From the NCBI GenBank assembly GCA_964017185.1, contig OZ024874.1, positions 36,494,721 to 36,558,720 of the forward strand: DNA of 64,000 nucleotides, given 5' to 3'. A program made the translations under genes and the position numbers. This stretch comes from Rugalucina vietnamica. Lineage: Eukaryota; Mollusca; Bivalvia; Lucinida; Lucinidae. Under the pieces are notes generated by a model that worked only from the letters and a program-made list of their open reading frames with translations, was not told where the DNA came from and did not search any database. Every line of letters starts with the position of its first letter. Within the stretch, counting starts at the first letter, position 1. Below are positions 1 through 10,424 of this stretch, piece after piece.

Positions 1-1830
1 AGGTCAAATTTCTGTATCTCGGCAGTCCTTGGTCCGATTTGCATGAAACTTGGCGAGTGTATACAGGGCGGCCCCGGATATTAGCTCGATGGGTTAATTA
101 TTTAAAAGGTCAAGGTCATCGAGGTCAAAGGTCAAATTTCTGTATCTCAGCAGTCCTTGGTCCGATTTGCATGAAACTTGCTGAGTGTATACAGGTTGAT
201 CCCTGATTAAGATTTATGGGTCCAATTGGGTCAAAGGTCATCGAGGTCAAAGGTCAAATTTATGGGGTTTTTTTCTGTTGGTCATGTTTTTTTTTTTTTT
301 TTTTTTTTTTGTTTGTTCCCCTACTTCTCCCAGGTCCTTGGGCCGATCTTCACCGAACTTCCTGATATTAGCTCGAGGGATTCATTTATTAAAGGTCAAG
401 GTCATCGAGGTCAAAGGTCAAATTTCTATATCTCAGCAGTCCTTGGTCCGATTTACATAAAACTTGGTGAGTATATACAGGTTGATCCCTGATTAAGATT
501 TATGGGTCCAATTGGGTCAAATGTCATCGAGGTCAAAGGTCAAATTTGTTTTTCTGTTTGTTCCTCCCAGGTCCTTGAGCCAATCTTCACCAAACTTGGT
601 GGGAAGGTTGAGGGCGGCCCAAGATATTAGCTGGAGGGGTTCATTTTTCCAAAGGTCAAGGTCATCGAGGTCAAAGGTCAAATTTCTGTATCTGGGCAGT
701 CCTTGGTCCGATTTGCATGAAACTTGGTGAGTGTATACAGGGCGGCCCCGGATATTAGCTCGATGGGTTAATTATTTAAAAGGTCAAGGTCATAGAGGTC
801 AAAGGTCAAATGTCTGTATCTCAGCAGTCCTTGGTCCGATTTGCATGAAACTTGCTGAGTGTATACGGGTTGATCCCTGATTAAGATTTATGGGTCCAAT
901 TGGGTCAAAGGTCATCGAGGTCAAAGGTCAAATTTATGGGGGTTTTTCTGTTGGTCATGTTTTTTTCTGTTTGTTCCCCTACTTCTCCCAGGTCCTTGGG
1001 CCGATCTTCACCGAACTTCCGGATATTAGCTCGAGGGATTCATTTATTAAAGGTCAAGGTCATCGAGGTCAAAGGTCAAATTTCTATATCTCAGCAGTCC
1101 TTGGTCCGATTTACATAAAACTTGGTGAGTGTATACAGGTTGATCCCTGATTAAGATTTATGGGTCCAATTGGGTCAAAGGTCATCGAGGTCAAAGGTCA
1201 AATTTATGTTTTTTTCTGTTTGTTCCTCCCAGGTCCTTGGGCCAATCTTCACCAAACTTGATGAAAAGGTTGAGGGAGGCCCTGGATATTAGCTCGAGGG
1301 GTTCATTTTTTAAAGGTCAAGGTCATCGAGGTCAAAGGTCAAATTTCTGTAACACGGCAGTCCTTGGTCTGATTTGCATGAAACTTGGTGAGTATATACG
1401 GGTTGATCCCTGATTAAGATGTATGGGTCCAATTGGGTCAAAGGTCAAATTTATGTTGTTTTTCTGTTTGTTCATCCCAGGTCCTTGGGCCGATCTTCAC
1501 CAAACTTGGAGGGAAAGTGGAGGGCGGCCCCGGATATTAGCTTGAGGGGTTCATTTTTTGAAAGGTCAAGGTCATCGAGGTCAAAGGTCAAATTTGTCAT
1601 TTTTTTCTCTTTTCCTCTGTGTATGTCTTATTTGAGATTGTGTGTGTGTGTGTGTATGTGTGTGTGTCTTATTTGTCTTCATCGCCGCAATCATCTTACT
1701 GCTACGTCGAGACGGGTAAAATTTACTAGTAAATTAAATATGTGGACAGACGGACGACAGACGGACACCGGTACTTGCCTATCAAATAAGCTCACCTCTG
1801 AGCCTTCGGCTCAGGCGAGCTAACAAATAA
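1..1830 (+). repeat. Tandem-repeat array ending in a Helitron-like 3' hairpin
   Basis: Direct repeats of about 110-160 bp fall into a higher-order period near 660 bp: the phrase TATGGGTCCAATTGGG recurs near 215, 501, 879, 1159 and 1412. Each unit contains runs of AGGTCA. The array then passes a TG microsatellite (about 1640-1668) and a GGACAGACGG-rich stretch, and closes with a hairpin at 1789-1821 built on AGCTCACC and its complement around GAGCCTTCGGCTC. The tail architecture recalls non-autonomous Helitrons of bivalves. The 5' end lies outside the window. Open frames of 70-130 codons here repeat with the units and are not genes. Confidence 0.75.
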
Positions 1831-2250
1831 ACAAACAAGTAAATAAATAACGCGTGCTAGATACACTACTTACCATCTAAGTAATAAGCATCGAAACAGA
1901 ATAATTAAAAACGAAATATCCTTTCAGAATCTGAGACATAAGGCACTATTTCACTGCTCATCGTTTGATCTATTCAATTGATACTGATCGAATTTTATGC
2001 AACACGTGCAAATACGTCATGAACAAATCTCACTGTAATTAACCTAATTTGTAAAAGCGTGACTGAGTTGACGGTGTCATGATTCAATACATATTTAAGA
2101 CGCGGTATACAAAAATGTGTCTTACTCCTTATGTATCTGATATTAAACTGGGCTCATTAGTGACATGCAGTATAATGCTCTGCTCATTAATCCATATCTT
2201 CTGGTCTAGTTATTTATACATGTATGATGACTGTTATATGCCAAACAATG
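1831..2250. other. No recognisable feature
   Basis: AT-rich sequence between the repeat array and the next palindromic element. I see no coding exon, repeat or RNA gene. Confidence 0.4.
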
Positions 2251-2254
2251 GACG

Positions 2255-2450
2255 TTAACATCAGGAAAACTTGTCCATGGGTATACCCCATCATATCCCT
2301 CTTTCGTATAGTGAAAGTGGTACATGTATAATCATGTTTTTTCTTATATTTGCTCCGAAACTTGGATTGTGGTTACACGCTAGGGCCGCCTCGGTTAGGC
2401 GGTTCTAATGTGTACCCGCTGTCTGTGTTTTGGGCTAGCATATTAAAGAT
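2255..2450 (-). repeat. Decayed copy of the 50.7-kb palindromic element
   Basis: The stretch with TTGCTCCGAAACTTGGATTG, GCCGCCTCGG and GGCGGTTCTAA matches, in reverse orientation, the near-perfect palindrome centred at 50820. The match extends into the neighbouring ATCAGGAAAAC and GTATACCCCATCA phrases. The stem is degraded here and no longer fully self-complementary. Confidence 0.6.
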
Positions 2451-2639
2451 ATATTTCTTTTCTGGTGAAATCTTCACTCTTTTACAGCTGAAAACATTCT
2501 ATTTATTGCATGGGCAGGTTTTCTTAGTGTTAGTGACTTACAAAAGTTACATAAATCAAATTGGATTTCTCATAAGTATTGCAAGAGTAGCTTCCCTTAA
2601 TTATAGGCAATGAAATTGAATGAATGTTGGTAATAAGCT

Positions 2640-2760
2640 TTCCCCACTGCTTTGTTTTGTCACTACGTCTTTCATTTGCATATTTTGTTTCTGTTATGCT
2701 CGTATGTTACATATGTAACCTTGAGTTAAATAAAGTTGAGTTGAGTTGAGTTGAGTTGAG
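2640..2760 (+). mobile_element. LINE 3' tail with (TTGAG)n
   Basis: TATGTAACCTTGAGTTAAAT leads into about six GTTGA units. A short non-poly(A) tandem tail is typical of CR1/L2-like non-LTR retroelements. No coding remnant is recognisable upstream. Confidence 0.5.
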
Positions 2761-3187
2761 GTAAAAAGCGTGTTATATTGTGCAACAATTTCACTGGGAG
2801 AATAAGCGTGACGTTACTTTGCGGCATTTGTGACGTCAGCTATCCCACAAAGCAGCGTTAGACGGTGAAACGTCGTTTTAGCTCACAACAAAGTAATGAG
2901 TGTGTGTAAATACCAGCATTACAGTCAAATATTTGGCGGGATATCTGCAATGCAATGGCGGAAAGCTGAACGTTATCGACGGTTTCAGCAACATTTATTC
3001 CGTTTATTGTGTGTTAGAATCGAGATAGATCAGCTCAAGTGCGTGAATTGTTGAGTAATAATTCACTGTTTGTCGGTCAGTTGTAAGAAGATAAATCACT
3101 CGCGCTACGCGCTCGTGATTTGATCTTCTTTACAACTGACCTCCAAACAGTGAATTATTACTCAACAATTCACTGCTAGAGCTGATC
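2761..3187 (+). repeat. Palindromic DNA element, copy 1
   Basis: Homologous to 5942-6405. Both share GCGTGTTATATTGTGCAACA near the left end and an inverted repeat near the right end. In this copy the arms meet around CACTCGCGCTACGCGCTCGTG and carry GAATTGTTGAGTAATAATTC on both sides. It abuts LINE coding sequence at 3188, so it may have inserted into that LINE. Exact ends and target duplication are not certain. Confidence 0.7.
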
Positions 3188-3522
3188 TATTTCTTAAATA
3201 GTATTCCAGTGGAAATAAGAAATGCTAACACCATTGATTCCTTTGTAAATTAATGCTTAAAATGGATGCAAGAATGACCTTCGAGATTTAATTTTCAACT
3301 TTGCATACCTCCACCACCGATAATGTTTAATATTTTTACTATGTGTATGTGCATAATTTCAGTAATGTATTTTATTTATTATCTAAGAATCATTTTTCTT
3401 TGTTTCATCTGTATTTGTTAATGTTCACTTGTATGTACATTTGCTATGCATTGTTTTTGTTTTAAGAGGGCCTCAGGGAAGATTAGTCTTACCAACTGAG
3501 TCACCCTCTAAAAATAAAGTCA

Positions 3523-3562
<40 letters not shown>
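3188..3562 (+). pseudogene. LINE 3' end: ORF2 remnant, 3' UTR and (TTAC)n tail
   Basis: The start reads NSIPVEI and DSFVN before a stop. This matches the C-terminal end of the LINE remnant at 27990-28294 (NSIPLEI, DSFVNKC, WMKQG). Downstream, 3465-3514 has the GAGGGCCTCAGGGAAGATTA to CACCCTCTA stem also seen at 30054-30100, followed by AATAAAG and a TTAC repeat. It is a dead fragment of a CR1/L2-like family. Confidence 0.7.
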
Positions 3563-3565
<3 letters not shown>

Positions 3566-4400
3566 ATATCAAATTTTCCTCATGAAATTTTCAAGTTTTA
3601 CAAATGAAAAAAGAATCACTGTATATTGGATGGGCAAGTTTTCGTAACGATAAGGTAATCTTTTGCAAACGAGCATACTTAGTGGTAGTGGGCAAGTCTG
3701 CAGTAAGAGCTAGGCTAACTACTTCCGCCGTGTACTGTTCTTCAATGAGGCACTTGATTCGCATAATACTGGTTGACATCCGGAAACCGCTGGCGTCGTC
3801 CCAAGATGACTGAAACATTGTTGATTGTTGATAGTGGTGTGAAGCCATAGCCATAGCAACCATGATGTTGCTTTTTTTTTTGCTTTTTTTTTTTTTAGTG
3901 AATGTTTATGTCTTTCAACATATTCAAAAAAACTTTGCATACATACCGGACCACCGGACCTACTGTCATTACAGGCCTGCGTTCGTTTGTATTGAGGTTT
4001 AACGTCCCAGTCAACAATTTTCTAGCCGCTTCAAATAAACTATCACCATGGGTCGCCAGCAATATTGCTTAACTTTTTTCTTGTAGACTAACTTCAAAAG
4101 ATTATGAAGGAAAAATGAAAAGGAGGAAAAGCCACGTTAGCAAAATATTGAAGAGAGAGAGAGAGAGAGAGATCTATCCCACCCCACGAGTGCATATCAC
4201 GACTTCCAAATGATTGGAAGAAGTCCAATTAAATGGAGGCACCGTCTCGACATGACCATAGCTATTGAATGTGACGTACTGGATATATTGTGTGAGAGTC
4301 AAAATAGAACTTACTCAATGAAAGTTTCATGGGCCCTCTTGATAGGCATTGACAGTCTCTGTGTCCGATTTTCACTAACAATGCCTAAAACGATAAAATC
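3563..4400. other. No recognisable gene; microsatellite
   Basis: Contains a GA repeat at about 4151-4172, T runs near 3870-3896 and one copy of TTTAACGTCCCAGTCAACA at about 3990-4008. Open frames on both strands look like chance. Confidence 0.4.
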
Positions 4401-4404
4401 ATTA

Positions 4405-5035
4405 CACACCCTGTCCAACGTTGACGACGGTGAAACGGTTCCAACACCGGTTACTACGGTGCTTTCGCTACAAAATTTGATGGATGCGAATAAATTTCTT
4501 GTTTTCTTCAATGCTATATAAACGTTTACGCGAAGTAAAAAGCGCATCTAATGGATAAATAACTTGACTTTTTATATCTGCTTGAATGAAAAGCTGTTGT
4601 TGTATAATTTCTCCAAACATTCGATCCAAAGTTGGTAAACAAGGTTCGGCCAAGGTCTATTCGGCCGATTTCTACAGCAACTGTTCGTATTTTCCAAAAT
4701 ACGCACAAAATGTAAGCAAACGAGCATTTTGCAATGACTTGTAGGCATTTGCATCGATCTCGATAGATTTTCCCCCGAAAAATGCACAGGAAGAATTTTA
4801 TGGCAAAAAGAAAAAACAACGCCGGTTACTACGGTACCAGAATTACCTAGATTGTTGGATTGATGGGCATTCTAGCTTTACAAGATGCGGATTTTGTTAC
4901 TTATTTGCGCCCTGCTTCTGCCTACATACCTCTTTCATGTAGTTTCGGGAACTATACGTTCATTGGCATGGACATCAACCCTAAAATGAAGAGATTCTAA
5001 TGAAACAGTTCCGTATTGTTATGAGATAGAAGTGG
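4405..5035 (+). repeat. Interspersed repeat, copy 1 of an inverted pair
   Basis: Starts at ACACCCTGTCCAACGTTGAC and matches the reverse complement of 16935-17555 over about 600 bp. Shared landmarks include GGTTACTACGGT twice, the TTGGTAAACAAGG region and GTAGTTTCGGGAACT. No transposase is visible. A short minus-strand frame resembles a plus-strand frame in the other copy, but they diverge by frameshift and probably reflect only nucleotide homology. Confidence 0.8.
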
Positions 5036-5210
5036 TTCCAATAGGAAAACAGGGATTGTCCGTGACTCACCAATTGCACGTAATTATACTTTGAGATACC
5101 TTGGTATTATAAGTTTCACCAACCTTTCTGCAACCCTTGTACTTACTTACTCGCTCAATGACTCTATGACTGACTCACGCATTCGAAAGTTTCGAGTCGA
5201 AACATTATCC

Positions 5211-5212
<2 letters not shown>

Positions 5213-5245
<33 letters not shown>

Positions 5246-5385
5246 ATGTAATAATAACAGGTTATTGAATGAAAACTATTCTGAAGGAGTTCATATGGCG
5301 AGGACGCACGAGCTTGCGAGTGAATCTCAGCCATATGAACGAGTTCCGAATATTTTACGATTTTCATTCAATAACTTTTCATTAC
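5213..5385. repeat. (AAT)n microsatellite and adjacent palindrome
   Basis: Positions 5213-5243 are an ATA/AAT run. Positions 5262-5383 form an inverted repeat: TTATTGAATGAAAA, GTTCATATGG and their complements flank a GCACGAGCTTGCGAGTG centre. It looks like a small foldback MITE. Confidence 0.55.
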
Positions 5386-5941
5386 ATGTATATACTCTAA
5401 AGTACGCAATGGAAGGTTTGTAAATGCTTATTCCTGACATCTCCAGTCCTGATAGACATTTCATTTGGCCACATTTCATAAAAAATGTATCGTTTCTAAC
5501 GACTTATCACCGTATTGCAACACACGCAGAGCTTCGCCTTTGTGTACGCAAGAACCGTGACGTTGCCGTAAAATTGCTGACGTCGACGTGACTCTTGATC
5601 GTCGTTGCGATCGGAAATTTCATGAACAAAGTTAGAATTTCGGAGTACAAACACTTTTAAATTATTGTTCTTCCAAAATTTGAGGTATTTGTCTTGAAAT
5701 GAAGTTTTGTGTATTTATTGTGCGAGGAAATCTGTAATATTTTTAGTTTCGTTGAAGTGGAAATGGAAAATGGCTGCCAGATTTTTTTTTTCAATTGCGA
5801 CCTACTGTATTATCGAAAGTAGTCCCGCCGGGAACTAGCTTCTTTAGGCCCGTGCAAACTATTGAATATGGCATAAGTTTCCATCGAAAACATTCTAAAC
5901 TATTGAATATGTAAAATTCTAACACACCTCGCCTATATAGG

Positions 5942-6405
5942 CAATGGTTAAAAAACGTGTTATATTGTGCAACAATTTCACTGGGCGAATAAGCGTGACT
6001 TTAATTTTCGACGTTTTTACGCCATTTTGGTTAGATAATGACCTCAGCTATCTCAGATGTCACGTTACCTTGACGATAGACGGTGTAACGTCATTTCAAC
6101 GCGTTAAAAACGTAACAAACATGTGTAGGAATTTGCGGTAACGTCAAAAGTTTGGCGGAATTACGTCAGTGCAATGGTCGAAAAGTTAAAGAAACTGAAG
6201 GTTTGGAATGATAATATTTTGTTTATTGCGTTTAAGAATCGAAAAAGATCAGCTCTAGTGCGTGAATTGTTGAGTAATAATTCACTGTTTGTCAGTCAGT
6301 TGTACGCAGCGCTGCGCGCTCGTGATTTGATCTGCTTTAATACTGGTCTCCAAACAGTGAATTATTATACAACAACTCACTGCTAGAGATGATCTTTTTC
6401 TTAAA
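5942..6405 (+). repeat. Palindromic DNA element, copy 2
   Basis: Second copy of the element at 2761-3187, sharing CGTGTTATATTGTGCAACA, the GTGCAATGG region and the right-hand inverted repeat around GCAGCGCTGCGCGCTCGTG. TTAA occurs at both approximate ends, which could be a target duplication, but the other copy does not confirm it. Confidence 0.7.
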
Positions 6406-6899
6406 TATTCAATATTTTCAGTGAACGGAGTAATTTCTTCGGTATAAATATAATATGAGATATACATGTACGCTCTGTTGGAGCAAAAATGGATTTCAAA
6501 TGGCACCCAATGTAGAATAGCAGTCCCACAAAATGTAGAAGCCCTTCCCAATCTGGCCAAAACAGTTACTGTTGACTAGAACGTCAAAGCAAGAACAAAC
6601 ATGCAAACAAATAATCCCCCCCCCCCTCAGTGACATCATACATGCACCTTATGTTAATCGTATATTGCCTCATATAGTTATTTGGAATGCTATACCCGAA
6701 ATACACTAAATAATTAAATTGATACGTATATGTTTATTTATTTTTTTGTCAGAAAATGGAATGTCACGTCTGTGTAAAAAAAAACGAAACCAGATCTTTT
6801 CAGTGGGGTAGAAGATTATCTTTTCAGTAGATACTGGACTTCTCAGTTCAGTTGGAGCTCGGTCTTCAATTAAAGTCTCCAAGGTTCGCGTTTTAAACG

Positions 6900-7090
6900 G
6901 AGGGGATTTTTTTCTAAAGACACCAGCTGCCGAAGGCAGCTTCGACCGGCCAGCCGGCCGGTCGAGGTGTCTTTAGTATGTAAACGCATTGTCTTTCCGA
7001 AGTGTCTTCGGCTGTTTCCGCCACATGCCGAACAAATACGAACGCCGTAGGCGTTCGTGAAAAAACACCGAAGGTGTTTTAAAAAAATGA
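6900..7090. repeat. Cluster of perfect short hairpins
   Basis: Four inverted repeats fall within 190 bp: CTGCCGAAGGCAG, CGACCGGCCAGCCGGCCGGTCG-type stem, GAACGCCGTAGGCGTTC and ACACCGAAGGTGT. Three of them close a C-G pair over a GAA or GTA triloop. The motif relates to the minisatellites at 8640-11345. No terminator or gene is suggested in this eukaryotic context. Confidence 0.65.
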
Positions 7091-7320
7091 TCAAATAAAA
7101 TGAATTGCAGAAAAATATGTTTTTCAAAATAATTATGTATACATTTTCAATAAATGATTTTCTAAATAAAATACGGAATCGACCGAACTGGGTGGCCATA
7201 TTGTTTTAGAATGGATCCATCATATTTTTTTTTCACCAGCTTATCGAATCTCACAGTGCGCGAAACGCGGGTACCACAGCGTTTCCGGGTCTCCGTAGCA
7301 ACGACAAGGTTCTAAAATTA

Positions 7321-8401
7321 TTCACAGATACTTGGGGTTACTGTTTAGATTTTTCAAAAAGCTAATACTTGTACTTTTTTTTAAAAAAAACTTATACTTA
7401 TATTTTTTTTTCTTCATTTAGCTTTTCTGCATTAGTCCTGACCTTAATCAATCAGAAAAACATGTCTAGAATACATAAAAAGCATTAGAAATACTGATAA
7501 GCAATCACTAATGTAAAGAAAAAACACAAGATAAACAACTCTCGGTTTCCAAATTTTCACCCGTCACTTTGAAATGACAAACTGATTCACTAATCCGTAA
7601 CTTACAAGAATCTTACATATATCAGCATGTCAGGGAATCATTACGCTTCAAACGGACACAGAAAGTATTTAATTATTCCCTTGCATACCCACAAAATCGT
7701 CTGTTAAACAGTAGTTCTCATCGCTACCGCACTGAGGTGGCCACAGTTGTTTACAGTAAAGGAAATCCCGTTTGCCATGTGACTGGCCCGCTTGTTTTCA
7801 TTGGTCAATCAGGTATGACGCAATCAAATCCAAATTGCCATGTGACTGGACCGCTTGTTTTCATTGGTCAATCAAGTCTGACGCAATCAGAGGTTACTTT
7901 CGGTTTGATCGCTGGTTACCCGTTTTCGCCGTTTTAAAACGTACGCCCGGAATCCAGTCACATCCATTATTTACTTCCGGCCACCTCAGTGCGGTAGCGA
8001 TGAGAATCGTTGTTTAACAGCCGATTTCGTGGGTATGCAAGGGAATATTTAAATGCTTTCTGTGTCCGTTTGAAGCGTAATGATTCCCGGACATGCTGAT
8101 ATATGTAAGATTCTTGTAAGTTACGGATTAGTGAATCAGTTTGTCATTTCAAAGTGACGGGTGAAAATTTGGAAACCGAGAGTTGTTTATCTTGTGTTTT
8201 TTCTTTACATTAGTGATTGCTTATCAGTATTTCTAATGCTTTTTATGTATTCTAGACATGTTTTTCTGATTGATTAAGGTCAGGACTAATGCAGAAAAGC
8301 TAAATGAAGAAAAAAAAATATAAGTATAAGTTTTTTTTTTAAAAAAAGTACAAGTATTAGCTTTTTGAAAAATCTAAACAGTAACCCCAAGTATCTGTGA
8401 A
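7321..8401. mobile_element. Foldback element with 422-bp terminal inverted repeats
   Basis: The left arm 7321-7742 and right arm 7979-8401 are near-perfect reverse complements. The ends are TTCACAGATACTTGGGG and its complement, flanked by ATTA on both sides (7317-7320 and 8402-8405), a likely 4-bp target duplication. The 236-bp loop holds two tandem ~62-bp units, each with CCATGTGACTGG, ATTGGTCAATCA and TGACGCAATC. No transposase frame is present, so the element is non-autonomous. Confidence 0.85.
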
Positions 8402-8639
8402 ATTATTCATTGTCTTTTGAGCATTGAACGTTTCTCGCGATTTCAAGGGCTATTTCGAGTCGCTAGCTGTTATGGACAGTCGTAATTACAGATGCCTGAG
8501 TTTTTAAAGTGAGAACTGACGTAGAAACAAGTTGTTAAATCAGGAATTTACCTTCTAACTTGGAATAAATTCAGGAGGAAGTCGTTCTTCGAAAGTGAAA
8601 GTAGACAGGTGTAAGTGTTTAACACAATTTATTTAACAT

Positions 8640-10060
8640 ATTTTGTACATATTACAGGCAGCTCGACCAGACGCAGGCAGTTTTCGGTTAACAGCCGTTA
8701 AGTAGTTTTCGGTTCCTGAGTGAGGTGGATGGCCTCACTCGGTCAAGGTGTCTATGTTTTGTGATTCCATTCTAAAATTATTGAATTAGTGTCTATCAAA
8801 GTTCTTAACTGCCTTACAGTTTGTGTCACTGTCCATCAAAGACAAAGTGTCTTAATTGCCCTAAAGCAGTTTTCGGTTGCTGAGACGGTTGGTGTCACTG
8901 TCTTTCAAAGTGTCTTATAACTGCCGTAAGGTTACGGCAGTTTTGGGTTCCTAAGATGGTTGGCGTCACTGTCTATCAAAGCGTCTTAACTGCCGGTGGG
9001 CAGTTTTTGGTTCTGAGACTGTTGGCGTCACTGCCTATCAAAGTGTCTTAACTGCCGTAGGCAGTTTTCCGTTCCTGAGATGGTTGGCCTCACTGTCTAT
9101 CAAAGTGTCTTAACTGCCGGTAGGCAGTTTTTGGTTCTGAGTCGGTTGGCGTCACTGCCTATCAAAGTGTCTTAACTGCCGTAGGCAGTTTTGGGCTCCT
9201 AAGATGGTTGGCGTCACTGTCTATCAAAGTGTCTTAACTGCCGGTAGGCAGTTTTTGGTTCTGAGACGGTTGGCATCACTGCCTATCAAAGTGTCTTAAT
9301 GTCTTTACTGCCGTAGGCAGTTTTGGGTTCCTGAGATGGTTGGCCTCACTGTATCAAAGTGTCTTAACTGCCGGTAGGCAGTTTTTGGTTCCTGAGCCCG
9401 TTGGCGTCACTGTCTGTCAAAGTGTCTTAACTGCCGGTAGGCAGTTTTTGGTTCCTGAGACGGTTGGCGTCACTGTCTATCAAAGTGTCTTACTGCCGTA
9501 GGCAGTTTTTGGTTCCTGAGATGGTTGGCCTCACTGTCATCAAAGTTTCTTAACTGCCTGTAGTGTAGGCATTTTCTGGTTTCTGAGACAGATGTCCTCA
9601 CTGTCTATCAAAGTAGTGTCTTAACTGCCGTAAGGCAGTTTTCGGTTGCTGAGACAGATGGCTTCACTGTCTATCAAAGTAGTGTCTTAACTGCCGTAAG
9701 GCAGTTTTCGGTTGCTGAGACAGATAGCCTGACTGTCTATCAAAGTGTCTTAACTGCCGGTAGGTACTTTTCAGTCTATCCAAGTTTCTTAACTGCCACT
9801 TAAATACTGGCAGTTTTCAGTTCCCGAGATGGATGGCCTCACTGTCTGTCAAAGTGTCTTAACTGCTGGAAGGCAGTTTTCGGTTCCTTTAGATGCATGG
9901 CTTACTTTCTATTAAAGTGTCTTAAACTGCAGGAAGGCAGTTTTCAGTTCCTCAGACGGATGTCCTCACTGTCTATCAAAGTGTCTTTCGGTTGCTGAGA
10001 CTGATGGCCTGACACTGTCTATGGAAGTGTGTTAACTGCCAGAAGTCAGTTGTTGTTTCT
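8640..10060 (+). repeat. Minisatellite of ~62-bp hairpin units
   Basis: About twenty imperfect units read roughly CAAAGTGTCTTAACTGCC, then GTAGGCAGTTTT, GGTTCCTGAGA, GGTTGGC and CACTGTCTAT. AACTGCC-GTA-GGCAGTT forms a perfect stem with a triloop in the best units; others have a GGTA loop. It is non-coding. A paralogous 90-bp segment lies on either side of the region (7226-7320 and 10057-10147). Confidence 0.85.
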
Positions 10061-10424
10061 TTCGCCAGTTAATCGATTCTCAAGATTTGCGAAAACTGAG
10101 TACCGGAGCGTTTCCGGGTCTCCTAATAGCAACGACAAAGTTCTAAAATTACAAGCCTGACATGCGGCAGCAGGAACCCACAAATCAAGAATCTTTTTGC
10201 AAAGCTTTCTGTATAGAGCAGCTATAAAATCGAAGTTTGGAAGCTTTTAATTTGATAGTTGTCCGAGGAAATGCATTGAAGTCTGGATTTTAGTCAAACA
10301 GAAAGTGACTTAGCCTGACAGAAATATCAATGAAAGATATTAGGAAAGTGAATAATTGTGCTCAAAAGAAAGTAAATGCACAAACAATAAGACTGAAGTC
10401 AGTGAATCACAAGTTTTATCAAGC

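Noticed and set aside
226-1823. Several plus-strand open frames of 70-134 codons
   Set aside because: They recur with the repeat period, consist of AGGTCA-rich sequence and include a TG microsatellite; no protein family is visible.
4526-4819. Short frame similar to one at 17150-17383 (shared LENTNS, CRNRPNRPW and LVYQLWIECLEKLY)
   Set aside because: The similarity follows from the inverted DNA duplicate; upstream halves differ by frameshift, so protein conservation is not supported.
7737-8017. Overlapping frames in the loop of the foldback element
   Set aside because: They translate the tandem loop units and part of an arm; no family resemblance.
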